The notes under the pieces are model-generated. The model was not told where the DNA came from. It saw only the letters and a list, made by a program, of their open reading frames with translations, and did not search any database. A program made the translations under genes and the position numbers. Of a stretch of DNA of 6,091 bases, positions 1 to 5,159 are shown in pieces (the stretch's first letter is position 1; every line of letters starts with the position of its first letter). The stretch lies in NCBI GenBank assembly GCA_009788135.1, contig WQSA01000116.1, forward strand, positions 1,297 through 7,387. The letters run 5' to 3'. The stretch is from Candidatus Fibrimonadales bacterium (GTDB lineage Bacteria > Fibrobacterota > Fibrobacteria > Fibrobacterales > Fibrobacteraceae).

Positions 1-106
1 TTATCCATTCATCGTTTGTGTCAAGGCCCTTTGCTTTGGCAAGATCATCGTTCTTTGCGATGAATTCCGGCAAATACACGCCAACGGATTTAATGACAGC
101 GTTCAT
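1..106 (-). CDS. fabH: FabH, beta-ketoacyl-ACP synthase III (5' fragment)
   Basis: FabH condenses acetyl-CoA (or another short acyl-CoA) with malonyl-ACP to start type II fatty acid synthesis in the cytoplasm. Only the first 35 codons lie in the window; the rest runs off the left edge. The visible residues begin MNAVIKSVGVYLPE, then contain a KNDDLAK stretch and end LDTNDEWI. This is the usual N-terminus of the family (a glycine-rich first strand, a YLP motif, an N-D/A-L segment and a D-T-x-D-E-W-I motif that precedes the R-T-G-I loop). The start is well fixed: AAGGA at 116-112 sits 5 nt before the ATG, and the plsX stop codon ends only 1 bp before it. The Shine-Dalgarno sequence is therefore written inside the last codons of plsX, which suggests translational coupling. 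Order rpmF-plsX-fabH is a widespread conserved arrangement. The catalytic Cys-His-Asn residues are outside the window and cannot be checked. Confidence 0.92.
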   Translation of the reverse strand, partial: MNAVIKSVGVYLPEFIAKNDDLAKAKGLDTNDEWI

Positions 107-107
107 G

Positions 108-1082
108 TTAGTCCTTTTTTATAGCAGATAATTTTTCCGCAATTTTTGCGGGAACACCGGCCTTTGCAAATTTGCAAGCCGTGAACAGAGAATGGTGAAT
201 AGCAACGCTATCGGCTCTGCCGTGTGTTATTATCCCAACCCCGTTAAGCCCCAAAAGCAAACCGCCACCGTGATTTCTGTAATCCCAAAGATAGTCGAAC
301 TTCTTGGCTTTTTCTGTATTCACACCGTCGAACACCTCATGGGCAAGCTCGTAAAAACCTTCCATGAGTTTTAGCATCACATTGCCCGTATAACCTGGCG
401 CAACCACAACATCAGCATGGCCTTTGATAAAGTCTCTGCCTTCTACATTGCCTATGAAATTTATGGGTGCTTGCTTTAAAAGCTGATGAGCTTCCTGTAC
501 AACTTCGCCGCCTTTCTTTTCTTCTTCGCCAACGTTTATTAAACCTACGGTGGGATTTTCGTAGCCCATAACAGCTTCTGCGTAAACGCTGCCGCAAAGC
601 GCAAAATCAACAAGCACGGAAGCTTTTTCGTCAACATTCGCTCCGCAATCCAAAAGAATAGCTTGGCGTTTGGTAGTTGGAACAGCGCATGCAATAGCCG
701 GCCTCGATACATCTGCTGCGCGGCCCAAAATCATAAGACAGGCGGCCATCATTGCACCGGAATTTCCAGCACTAACGCTTGCAGCGGCGAGTCCCTGTTT
801 TTGCAAACCAACGCAGGTGACAAGCCCGGATTTTGGTTTTGTCTTTAAAACCTGCGTAGGAGACTCATCCATGGCCACAAGGTCCGGAGCATCTATAACG
901 GTTATGGCATTGCCAGAGTAGCCGTTCTTTTTAAGTTCTTCCTTAACTGCTGCTTCCGGGCCGCATAATAAAATATCAAAATCGCATTGAGGATCGTTGA
1001 TGGCAGAGACTGCGCCTTTAATAACTTGCTCCGGAGCGAAATCCCCGCCCATAGCGTCCAGAGCTATTTTAATGTTAGGCAC
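108..1082 (-). CDS. plsX: PlsX, phosphate acyltransferase (acyl-ACP:phosphate transacylase)
   Basis: PlsX converts acyl-ACP plus phosphate to acyl-phosphate, the acyl donor for PlsY in phosphatidic acid synthesis; it is a cytoplasmic, membrane-associated enzyme. The 324-residue product has the normal family length. Signature stretches are LDAMGGDFAPE (8-18), MDESPTQVLKTKP (71-83), SAGNSGAMMA (104-113), LLDCGANVD (143-151), LINVGEEEKKG (181-191), FIGNVEGRDF (209-218) and GLNGVGIITHGRAD (278-291). The start is a GTG at 1082-1080 that overlaps the end of rpmF by 8 bp. The next in-frame ATG is Met11, inside the DAMGGD motif, so it would remove the conserved first strand. A weak AAGG lies 9 nt before the GTG. 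One oddity: the usually well-conserved CDGFxGN motif reads APGYTGN (228-234). The gene stands between rpmF and fabH, as in many bacteria, so acyl chain start and phospholipid entry are co-transcribed. Confidence 0.97.
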   Translation of the reverse strand: MPNIKIALDAMGGDFAPEQVIKGAVSAINDPQCDFDILLCGPEAAVKEELKKNGYSGNAITVIDAPDLVAMDESPTQVLKTKPKSGLVTCVGLQKQGLAAASVSAGNSGAMMAACLMILGRAADVSRPAIACAVPTTKRQAILLDCGANVDEKASVLVDFALCGSVYAEAVMGYENPTVGLINVGEEEKKGGEVVQEAHQLLKQAPINFIGNVEGRDFIKGHADVVVAPGYTGNVMLKLMEGFYELAHEVFDGVNTEKAKKFDYLWDYRNHGGGLLLGLNGVGIITHGRADSVAIHHSLFTACKFAKAGVPAKIAEKLSAIKKD

Positions 1083-1263
1083 CCTCTTTTACCTTCATGC
1101 GTTTGATGCCGTTGTAGTAACCGCATTCCTCGCAAACTCTGTGAGGGCGTTTGACTGCGCCGCATTGTTCGCATTTTGCCATCGCCGGAACATCCAGCGT
1201 AAATGAATTATGGCGGCGTTTGTCGCGCCGAGCAGTACTGGTTTTTCTTTTAGGAACAGCCAT
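1075..1263 (-). CDS. rpmF: Ribosomal protein L32 (zinc-ribbon form)
   Basis: L32 is a small protein of the large ribosomal subunit. The 62-residue product starts MAVPKRKTSTARRDKRR, the family's typical basic N-terminus, and contains four cysteines as CEQC (31-34) and CEEC (44-47, read as C-E-E-C), which form a zinc-binding ribbon. It is thus the zinc-containing form and not a cysteine-free paralogue of the kind many bacteria express under zinc starvation. The start ATG has a good Shine-Dalgarno (AGGAG at 1273-1269, 5 nt spacing), which overlaps the gap right behind the stop codon of the DUF177 gene. Its own last codons carry the plsX start site. The order DUF177-rpmF-plsX-fabH is the same as in E. 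coli (yceD-rpmF-plsX-fabH), so this is a conserved ribosome/lipid operon. Confidence 0.97.
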   Translation of the reverse strand: MAVPKRKTSTARRDKRRHNSFTLDVPAMAKCEQCGAVKRPHRVCEECGYYNGIKRMKVKEGA

Positions 1264-1274
1264 TTTCTCTCCTG

Positions 1275-1676
1275 TTATGTTTCTTCTTTTACCGGAATCA
1301 TAGGTTCTTGAAGTATAACCAATTGACGCACGGTTTCAGTTAAATCTGCTTCGCTTTGGTTGGCAGGAACTTTGATTTTAAAAAAATCCTCGCTCCCGTC
1401 ATCCTCTTCTTGTTGCGCTAGACCTTGCTCCTGAAGCACTAGAACGTCCACTTCTACTTCAAAAGGCCGTTCAAATAACTCCAGAGTTCTGGCGCATGTA
1501 AACTCCTGCGAACCGCTTGCTGTACCTTTAACGGCAAAGCCGCCTTTTTCTTTAGAAACCGCAAAATTAAAGTCTAAAGGCCCCTTTAATCGCAATTCCT
1601 TGAACAAAACCGGCTCATCGCTTTCCAAAAGCGAAAAAGTCTGTTCAGGTGCATTATTTGCAAGGCGTATTCGCAA
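1275..1676 (-). CDS. yceD: YceD/DUF177 family protein, short version
   Basis: This is the gene that regularly precedes rpmF; in plants and bacteria members have been linked to 23S rRNA/large-subunit maturation, but the biochemical role is unsettled. The 133-residue product begins MRIRLAN, has a central strand-rich part (28-80) with EFTCARTLELFERPFEVEV (58-76, slightly like the family's C-x-R-C-L core), an acidic loop rich in Q, E and D (82-98), and a C-terminal DLTETVRQLVILQEPMIP stretch (111-128) typical of the family. It is shorter than the usual roughly 160-180 residues: it stops at PVKEET, where many relatives continue into a cysteine-containing tail. Only Cys61 remains of the usual cysteines. 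The start is TTG at 1676; an in-frame TAA two codons upstream rules out a longer product, and there is no Shine-Dalgarno. A strong promoter ends just upstream. Assignment rests on gene order plus core pattern. Confidence 0.85.
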   Translation of the reverse strand: MRIRLANNAPEQTFSLLESDEPVLFKELRLKGPLDFNFAVSKEKGGFAVKGTASGSQEFTCARTLELFERPFEVEVDVLVLQEQGLAQQEEDDGSEDFFKIKVPANQSEADLTETVRQLVILQEPMIPVKEET

Positions 1677-1685
1677 TGTTTAACA

Positions 1686-1714
1686 AATATAGAAAAAAAA
1701 TGCATCTTCGTCAA
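1686..1714 (-). promoter_or_regulatory. Sigma70-type promoter for yceD-rpmF-plsX-fabH
   Basis: On the minus strand TTGACG (1714-1709) and TATATT (1691-1686) are separated by exactly 17 bp, each one base away from the housekeeping consensus boxes TTGACA and TATAAT. The spacer ends in eight T residues and a C, so the -10 box is preceded by TTTTTC. The predicted first transcribed base is about 1679-1680, only 3-4 nt before the TTG start codon of the DUF177 gene at 1676. The transcript would therefore be almost leaderless. The promoter was found by eye; the start point is inferred and not measured. Confidence 0.75.
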
Positions 1715-1716
1715 GG

Positions 1717-1733
1717 TTTTTATATATTATAAT
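1717..1733 (+). promoter_or_regulatory. Candidate promoter -10 region for psd
   Basis: The plus strand carries TTTTT-A-TATATT at 1717-1728, the same T-tract plus TATATT arrangement seen before the yceD-like gene and the lipoprotein gene. A perfect TATAAT overlaps it at 1728-1733. The psd ATG at 1739 lies 10 nt after TATATT and 5 nt after TATAAT, so transcription would start at or within a few bases of the start codon. No convincing -35 box is seen at 16-18 bp from either -10 candidate (for example tcttcg at 1705-1710). The region overlaps the opposite-strand promoter, whose -35 box is at 1709-1714. Confidence 0.5.
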
Positions 1734-1738
1734 CACCA

Positions 1739-2608
1739 ATGAATTCCATCGCCTATTCCTTTATGAAGCTTTTGCCTAAAAATGCTGTTAGCAGAGCGTT
1801 TGGGGCGTTTTCCAGGGCAAAAATACCTGTTTTCAGCAAACTTTCCATGCACTGGTTCGCAAAACATTACAACATAGACTTAATGGAATCCGAAATGCCG
1901 AAAAACGGATTTGCCAATATTCATGAGCTTTTTACGCGAAAGCTGAAAAAAGACGCAAGGCCCATAGAAGACAATGCCGAGGTCGTTTGCCCGGTGGATG
2001 GATGCTTGACAGCGTTCGGAATGCTTGCCAACGAGAATCCGGAATATATGCAGGCAAAAGGAAAGTTCTACAGCCTGGAAAGTCTTGTTCGTTGCAAAGA
2101 GCTGGCAAAAAGATTCTCTGGAGGTATCTGGGCCACCATATATCTATCGCCTCACAATTACCATCGCATACATTCTCCGGTTTCTGGAAACGTGATTGCC
2201 GCCTATTATTGTCCTGGAACGCTTTGGCCTGTAAATACTGGAAGCGTTGAAAGAATAGAAGGGCTGTTTTCAATAAACGAAAGGCTCATAACGCATATCG
2301 TAACCTATGACGGCGGCGAAGTTTTGCTGGTTAAAGTTGGAGCCACTAATGTAGGCCGCATAGCCGTTGACTATAAAAAAGACTGGTTTGCAAACTCCAT
2401 GCCTCCACCTGCAAGTCGCAAAGCCATTTTCACAAAATGGGAAGCCGAGCAAACATACCCTTATACAAAAGGGCAGGAAATTGCACGTTTTGAAATGGGA
2501 AGCACCGTGATCCTTGTTTGCAATAGGGTTATATTGCAAAGAACCAAAGAACTCTTTGCCAAACTGGAGGGCAAAGAAGTGGTTATGGGTCAGGAGCTTA
2601 TGGTTTAA
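1739..2608 (+). CDS. psd: Phosphatidylserine decarboxylase proenzyme
   Basis: Psd decarboxylates phosphatidylserine to phosphatidylethanolamine at the inner membrane. It is made as a proenzyme that cuts itself at a serine, which becomes the pyruvoyl group of the small alpha chain. The 289-residue product matches the E. coli-type (type I) enzyme end to end: LLPK near the N-terminus, FTRKLKKDARPI (65-76), CPVDGCL (84-90) with Asp87, the SPHNYHRIH stretch (137-145) with His142 and His145, NTGSVERIEGLFSINER (166-182), LVGAT-like KVGATNVG (199-206) and the cleavage motif MGST (253-256) with Ser255. Asp87, His145 and Ser255 are the likely processing triad. Cleavage would give a beta chain of 254 and an alpha chain of 35 residues. 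The ATG at 1739 fits the family start; there is no Shine-Dalgarno, in line with a leaderless mRNA. Met9 is a possible alternative start. The 3' end overlaps cpoB on the other strand by 11 bp. Confidence 0.97.
   Translation: MNSIAYSFMKLLPKNAVSRAFGAFSRAKIPVFSKLSMHWFAKHYNIDLMESEMPKNGFANIHELFTRKLKKDARPIEDNAEVVCPVDGCLTAFGMLANENPEYMQAKGKFYSLESLVRCKELAKRFSGGIWATIYLSPHNYHRIHSPVSGNVIAAYYCPGTLWPVNTGSVERIEGLFSINERLITHIVTYDGGEVLLVKVGATNVGRIAVDYKKDWFANSMPPPASRKAIFTKWEAEQTYPYTKGQEIARFEMGSTVILVCNRVILQRTKELFAKLEGKEVVMGQELMV
2553..2577. repeat. 8-bp inverted repeat near the psd 3' end, weak terminator candidate for the cpoB transcript
   Basis: TCTTTGCC (2553-2560) and GGCAAAGA (2570-2577) are perfect inverted repeats around a 9-base loop, inside the last codons of psd and about 20 bp past the cpoB stop codon on the minus strand. 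Reading the minus strand, the hairpin is followed by a mixed T-rich stretch but not by a clean run of T. It could help end the Tol operon transcript, or be chance within coding sequence. No better terminator is visible at this convergent junction. Confidence 0.3.
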
Positions 2609-3356
2609 GCGAATTTTGCAAAATATCCGCAGCGCGTTGGAACTCGTTGCTTGATGTGCATTGTTCCGCTCCCAAAAGCTTTTGCAGCCAAGCCTTCTGT
2701 TCTGCTTTGTTGCCGGCATCTTCTGCCATGCTCGCAAGCTTGAATTCCACTGTGCAAACTTTCATGCTTTGAGGGTATTTTTCCAAAAGACCTCTGAAAA
2801 TAGTTTTGGCTTCTTCTTTTTTGCCAGCATCCAGCATGCACATCCCCATCCAGTATAAAGCGTTTTCCGCCAACTCGCCTGTCTGCGCAGTTTCGTAAAT
2901 CTGCTTGAAGCCATTGTAAGCCACGCCATATACGCCTCTGAGATAATCAGAACGGGATGCATTGTACAAAGCTTCAAGCTCGCTGCTGTTTGATACGACT
3001 TTTTCGGTCGAGCCTGCCGCTTTAGCTTTTGTTACAACGCTTTGCCGCTGCACTGCTGCCAAAATAAGCTCCAAACGCCTGCTGATTTCTTCCATGCGCG
3101 CTTCGGATTTATCGCCTTGTTCGTTGATTTTCAAATTGAGCTCCGTAAGATCCGCCGCTATTCGAGACGAATATCTGGAGTGCGAAAGTTTCAAAGAATC
3201 TATAACGAGAGCGAGCGAATCCAAACGCTTGTTGATGGAGAGCGCCGTGCTTTCAGACGCGTTTTTTATTTCCTTTGTTCGCATCATAGTGACGCTTGAA
3301 CAAGAGGAAAGCGCTATGCACGCAGCAAGGCAAAATAGAGAAAAAAGAAGTTTCAT
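2598..3356 (-). CDS. cpoB: CpoB/YbgF-like Tol-Pal accessory protein, predicted lipoprotein
   Basis: In E. coli CpoB is a periplasmic partner of TolA and the PBP1B synthase that coordinates outer-membrane constriction with peptidoglycan synthesis. The 252-residue product has the same plan: a signal sequence (1-18), a coiled-coil-like region of about residues 28-105 with repeated leucine/isoleucine spacing (RLDSLALVIDSLKLS at 44-58, ISRRLELILAAV at 91-102), a linker, and C-terminal TPR-like helical repeats (about 128-250, with AENALYWMGMCMLDAGKKEEAK at 163-184 as the clearest repeat). Unlike the E. coli protein it has a lipobox, LSSC at 16-19 (a second match, LAAC, at 10-13), so it is probably lipid-anchored; Ser at +2 fits the outer membrane by the E. 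coli rule. It follows pal after 7 bp, with no Shine-Dalgarno, so it may depend on ribosomes arriving from pal. It overlaps the end of psd by 11 bp. Confidence 0.85.
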   Translation of the reverse strand: MKLLFSLFCLAACIALSSCSSVTMMRTKEIKNASESTALSINKRLDSLALVIDSLKLSHSRYSSRIAADLTELNLKINEQGDKSEARMEEISRRLELILAAVQRQSVVTKAKAAGSTEKVVSNSSELEALYNASRSDYLRGVYGVAYNGFKQIYETAQTGELAENALYWMGMCMLDAGKKEEAKTIFRGLLEKYPQSMKVCTVEFKLASMAEDAGNKAEQKAWLQKLLGAEQCTSSNEFQRAADILQNSLKP

Positions 3357-3363
3357 AATAAAA

Positions 3364-3903
3364 CTAGTGTTTTATCTGAACTCTGAATGCAGCTCTGCGA
3401 TTCTTCGCAAAAGCGTCTTCCGAACTACCGCTGACTTTTGGCTGCTCTTCGCCGTAACTAACCTTTGTCAAGCGACTGGAAGCAACGCCGTAGCTGGTCA
3501 AGAATTTGACGACAGCATCTGCTCTGCGCATTCCGAGCCCCATGTTGTAGGATTCGGTTCCGCGCTCGTCCGTGTGGCCTTCGGTCAACACAGCGAAGCG
3601 AGCCTCGCGCTTTAAAATATCGCCTACTTCTACCAAAATGTCTTTTGCCGCGGCAGTTAAAGTAGCTTGGTCATATTCAAAATAAATGTCATCAGACATT
3701 ATTTTGTTCATAAGCTCTTCCAAGCGACGGCGCTCTGCTTCCAGCGGGTCTTCTTTTGGAGCTTCTTGCCTTGGCGGTGGCGGTTTATACGCTTCAACGC
3801 GCGGTGGCGGCGGCGGTGCAACTTCTACGGCTTCTTTCTTTTTTGCGCAAGCAAAAAGAGCAAGTGCTACGCTGACTGCTAGAACTTTGACTATCGTCTT
3901 CAT
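3364..3903 (-). CDS. pal: Pal, peptidoglycan-associated outer-membrane lipoprotein
   Basis: Pal ties the outer membrane to peptidoglycan and is moved by the Tol system to division sites through exchange with TolB. The 179-residue product has a signal peptide with lipobox LFAC (16-19, Cys19 lipidated, Ala at +2 fitting outer-membrane sorting), a linker with proline runs of five (30-34) and four (41-44), a charged helix (about 52-68) and an OmpA-like peptidoglycan-binding domain (72-179). Key stretches are IYFEYDQATL (73-82), TEGHTDERGTESYNMGLGMR (107-126), RADAVVKFL (127-135) and the final NRRAAFRV (168-175). An in-frame reading frame extends 53 residues further upstream to 4062, but that part lies wholly inside tolB, has no signal sequence and no family similarity. 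The true ATG at 3903 has an excellent Shine-Dalgarno and forms an ATGA overlap with the tolB stop. Confidence 0.96.
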   Translation of the reverse strand: MKTIVKVLAVSVALALFACAKKKEAVEVAPPPPPRVEAYKPPPPRQEAPKEDPLEAERRRLEELMNKIMSDDIYFEYDQATLTAAAKDILVEVGDILKREARFAVLTEGHTDERGTESYNMGLGMRRADAVVKFLTSYGVASSRLTKVSYGEEQPKVSGSSEDAFAKNRRAAFRVQIKH

Positions 3904-5159
3904 GGGATTCCTCCTTTGGTTAGATTTGACCATGCAGGCGAAGTGTTTTCGCCTGTGTTTGTTATGCGGGTGGCACCACTGCCATCCCGACGCATAATAT
4001 AGATTTGCGAGCTTCCAGAGCGATCGCTTGAAAATGCTATGGACATTCCATCCGGCGACCATGTCGGCTTTTCGTTATTGCCTTCGGATGTCAATTTCTG
4101 GACATTGTTGCCGTCTATGTCGCTCGTGTAAATATTCAGTTTTCCGCCATCCATTGAGCAATAAGCTATGCGGTCGCCATCCGGAGACCAAACTGCGCTT
4201 TCGTTGTATTTGCCGAAAAAAGAAACTCGCTGAACATCGCTGCCGTCTCTTAATGCCATGTATATCTGCGGTTGCCCGCCCTTGTCGCTTGAAAACAGAA
4301 ACGCTGTTCCATGCGGGCTCCAAGACGGGCTAACCTCTATGCTGGACGTGTAGATAAGCCTGGATGCGCTTCCTGTTTGCGGGTTGCCTTGCCAAATATC
4401 CGCGCCGCTCTGCCCTACATTTGAAAAGAGCAAAGCCCCGTCTTTCGGATTTGCCGCTGGGCTAAAAGTTTGATCCAGATTAGGGAAAAGCAGTTTGTCT
4501 GTGGTGCCTGCAAGGTTTCTTTCAAAAATCTGAGGCCTGCCGTTTCTCAAGCTTGTAAAATATATTTTTGAGTTGTCCGGGCTCCATGCCGGCATAAAGT
4601 TTACGCTGTTGTGCGAGGTTATTTGCTTTCTGCGAAAACCGTCGTAATCAGCTACAACAACTTGTTTTTTGTCATTTATTTTGCGAACCCATGCCAACTG
4701 AGTGGAAGCAAAGCCTTTAACGCCCCAGAGCTGATGCACAACGTTGTCTGTGCATTTGTGCAGCGATGTGCGAATCTGCTCTACGGAACTTGTGTAAACA
4801 AAGCCCTTAACCACTTCTTTGGAAGCTGTTGCATAGAGCTTGCACTCCAGCCTTGCCTGTCCGCTGCTCATGGAAAGTCTGCCTGTCACGTAATGCTTTG
4901 CGCGTCCTTGCGAAAGTTTGAACAGATTGTATTGCTCAGATTCAACTACGGAAAAACGGCCGCTGAGTTCAAAATCTCTGGCAAGAGTTTTTTGCGGGAG
5001 TTCTTCAAGTTTGCTCCAGTCGCTTTTGTCGAGTTCAAAATTTATGACCCCTATAGGCAAGGTCTTGTCGGTTGAAACCGCTATGTCCATGGTAATAGTA
5101 TCTTGTTGCGCATAGACAAGTGCGCATAAGAATAAAACCACGGAAGTTGAAAATCTCAT
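3900..5159 (-). CDS. tolB: TolB, periplasmic Tol-Pal beta-propeller protein
   Basis: TolB is the soluble periplasmic protein that binds Pal and TolA and so controls how freely Pal moves. The 419-residue product is close to the usual 430. It has a Sec signal peptide with likely cleavage after Ala17 (VYA-QQ), an N-terminal alpha/beta domain (about 20-145, with LPIGVINFE at 34-42 and LARDFELSGRFSVVE at 59-73, both typical), and a C-terminal WD40-like (PD40) propeller. Blade motifs recur at AWSPDNSKIYFTS (191-203), SPAANPKDGALLFS (233-246), SWSPHGTAFLFSSD (279-292), VWSPDGDRIAYCS (323-335) and TWSPDGMSIAFSSD (366-379), ending with SPAWSN (407-412), the closing strand. GAGG at 5167-5164, inside the end of the preceding lipoprotein gene, gives a 4-nt spaced Shine-Dalgarno; the ATG overlaps that gene's TGA as ATGA. 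The same ATGA arrangement links it to pal. Confidence 0.97.
   Translation of the reverse strand: MRFSTSVVLFLCALVYAQQDTITMDIAVSTDKTLPIGVINFELDKSDWSKLEELPQKTLARDFELSGRFSVVESEQYNLFKLSQGRAKHYVTGRLSMSSGQARLECKLYATASKEVVKGFVYTSSVEQIRTSLHKCTDNVVHQLWGVKGFASTQLAWVRKINDKKQVVVADYDGFRRKQITSHNSVNFMPAWSPDNSKIYFTSLRNGRPQIFERNLAGTTDKLLFPNLDQTFSPAANPKDGALLFSNVGQSGADIWQGNPQTGSASRLIYTSSIEVSPSWSPHGTAFLFSSDKGGQPQIYMALRDGSDVQRVSFFGKYNESAVWSPDGDRIAYCSMDGGKLNIYTSDIDGNNVQKLTSEGNNEKPTWSPDGMSIAFSSDRSGSSQIYIMRRDGSGATRITNTGENTSPAWSNLTKGGIP
3910..3917 (-). promoter_or_regulatory. Shine-Dalgarno of pal, encoded in the tolB C-terminus
   Basis: AAAGGAGG on the minus strand at 3917-3910 lies 6 nt before the pal ATG (3903) and is the strongest ribosome binding site in the window. 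It also encodes the Lys-Gly-Gly of the last TolB residues (KGGIP), so the tolB tail and the pal ribosome site are one sequence. This site decides the pal start against the longer upstream reading frame. Confidence 0.9.

Noticed and set aside
2613..2624. Palindrome ATTTTGCAAAAT just after the psd stop
   Set aside because: It is short, AT-rich, without a loop of useful size, and lies in the cpoB coding sequence; it is not convincing as a terminator or protein binding site.
2270..2737. A 155-codon minus-strand open frame opposite psd that runs into the cpoB end
   Set aside because: It mirrors the conserved psd C-terminal part, including the MGST cleavage region, and overlaps the true cpoB frame; no domain is recognisable.
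2962..3615. A 217-codon open frame on the plus strand, antisense to cpoB and the 3' part of pal
   Set aside because: It lies fully opposite two well-supported genes, has no recognisable domain, no Shine-Dalgarno and a composition expected from the mirror of alanine- and serine-rich genes.
3904..4062. A 53-residue N-terminal extension of the pal frame
   Set aside because: It is inside tolB in another frame, shows no similarity to Pal, and would hide the signal peptide. The ATG at 3903 has a near-perfect Shine-Dalgarno followed by a lipoprotein signal.
4611..5075. A 154-codon plus-strand open frame opposite tolB
   Set aside because: It is opposite a clear TolB N-terminal domain, with cysteine-rich random-looking sequence and no ribosome site.
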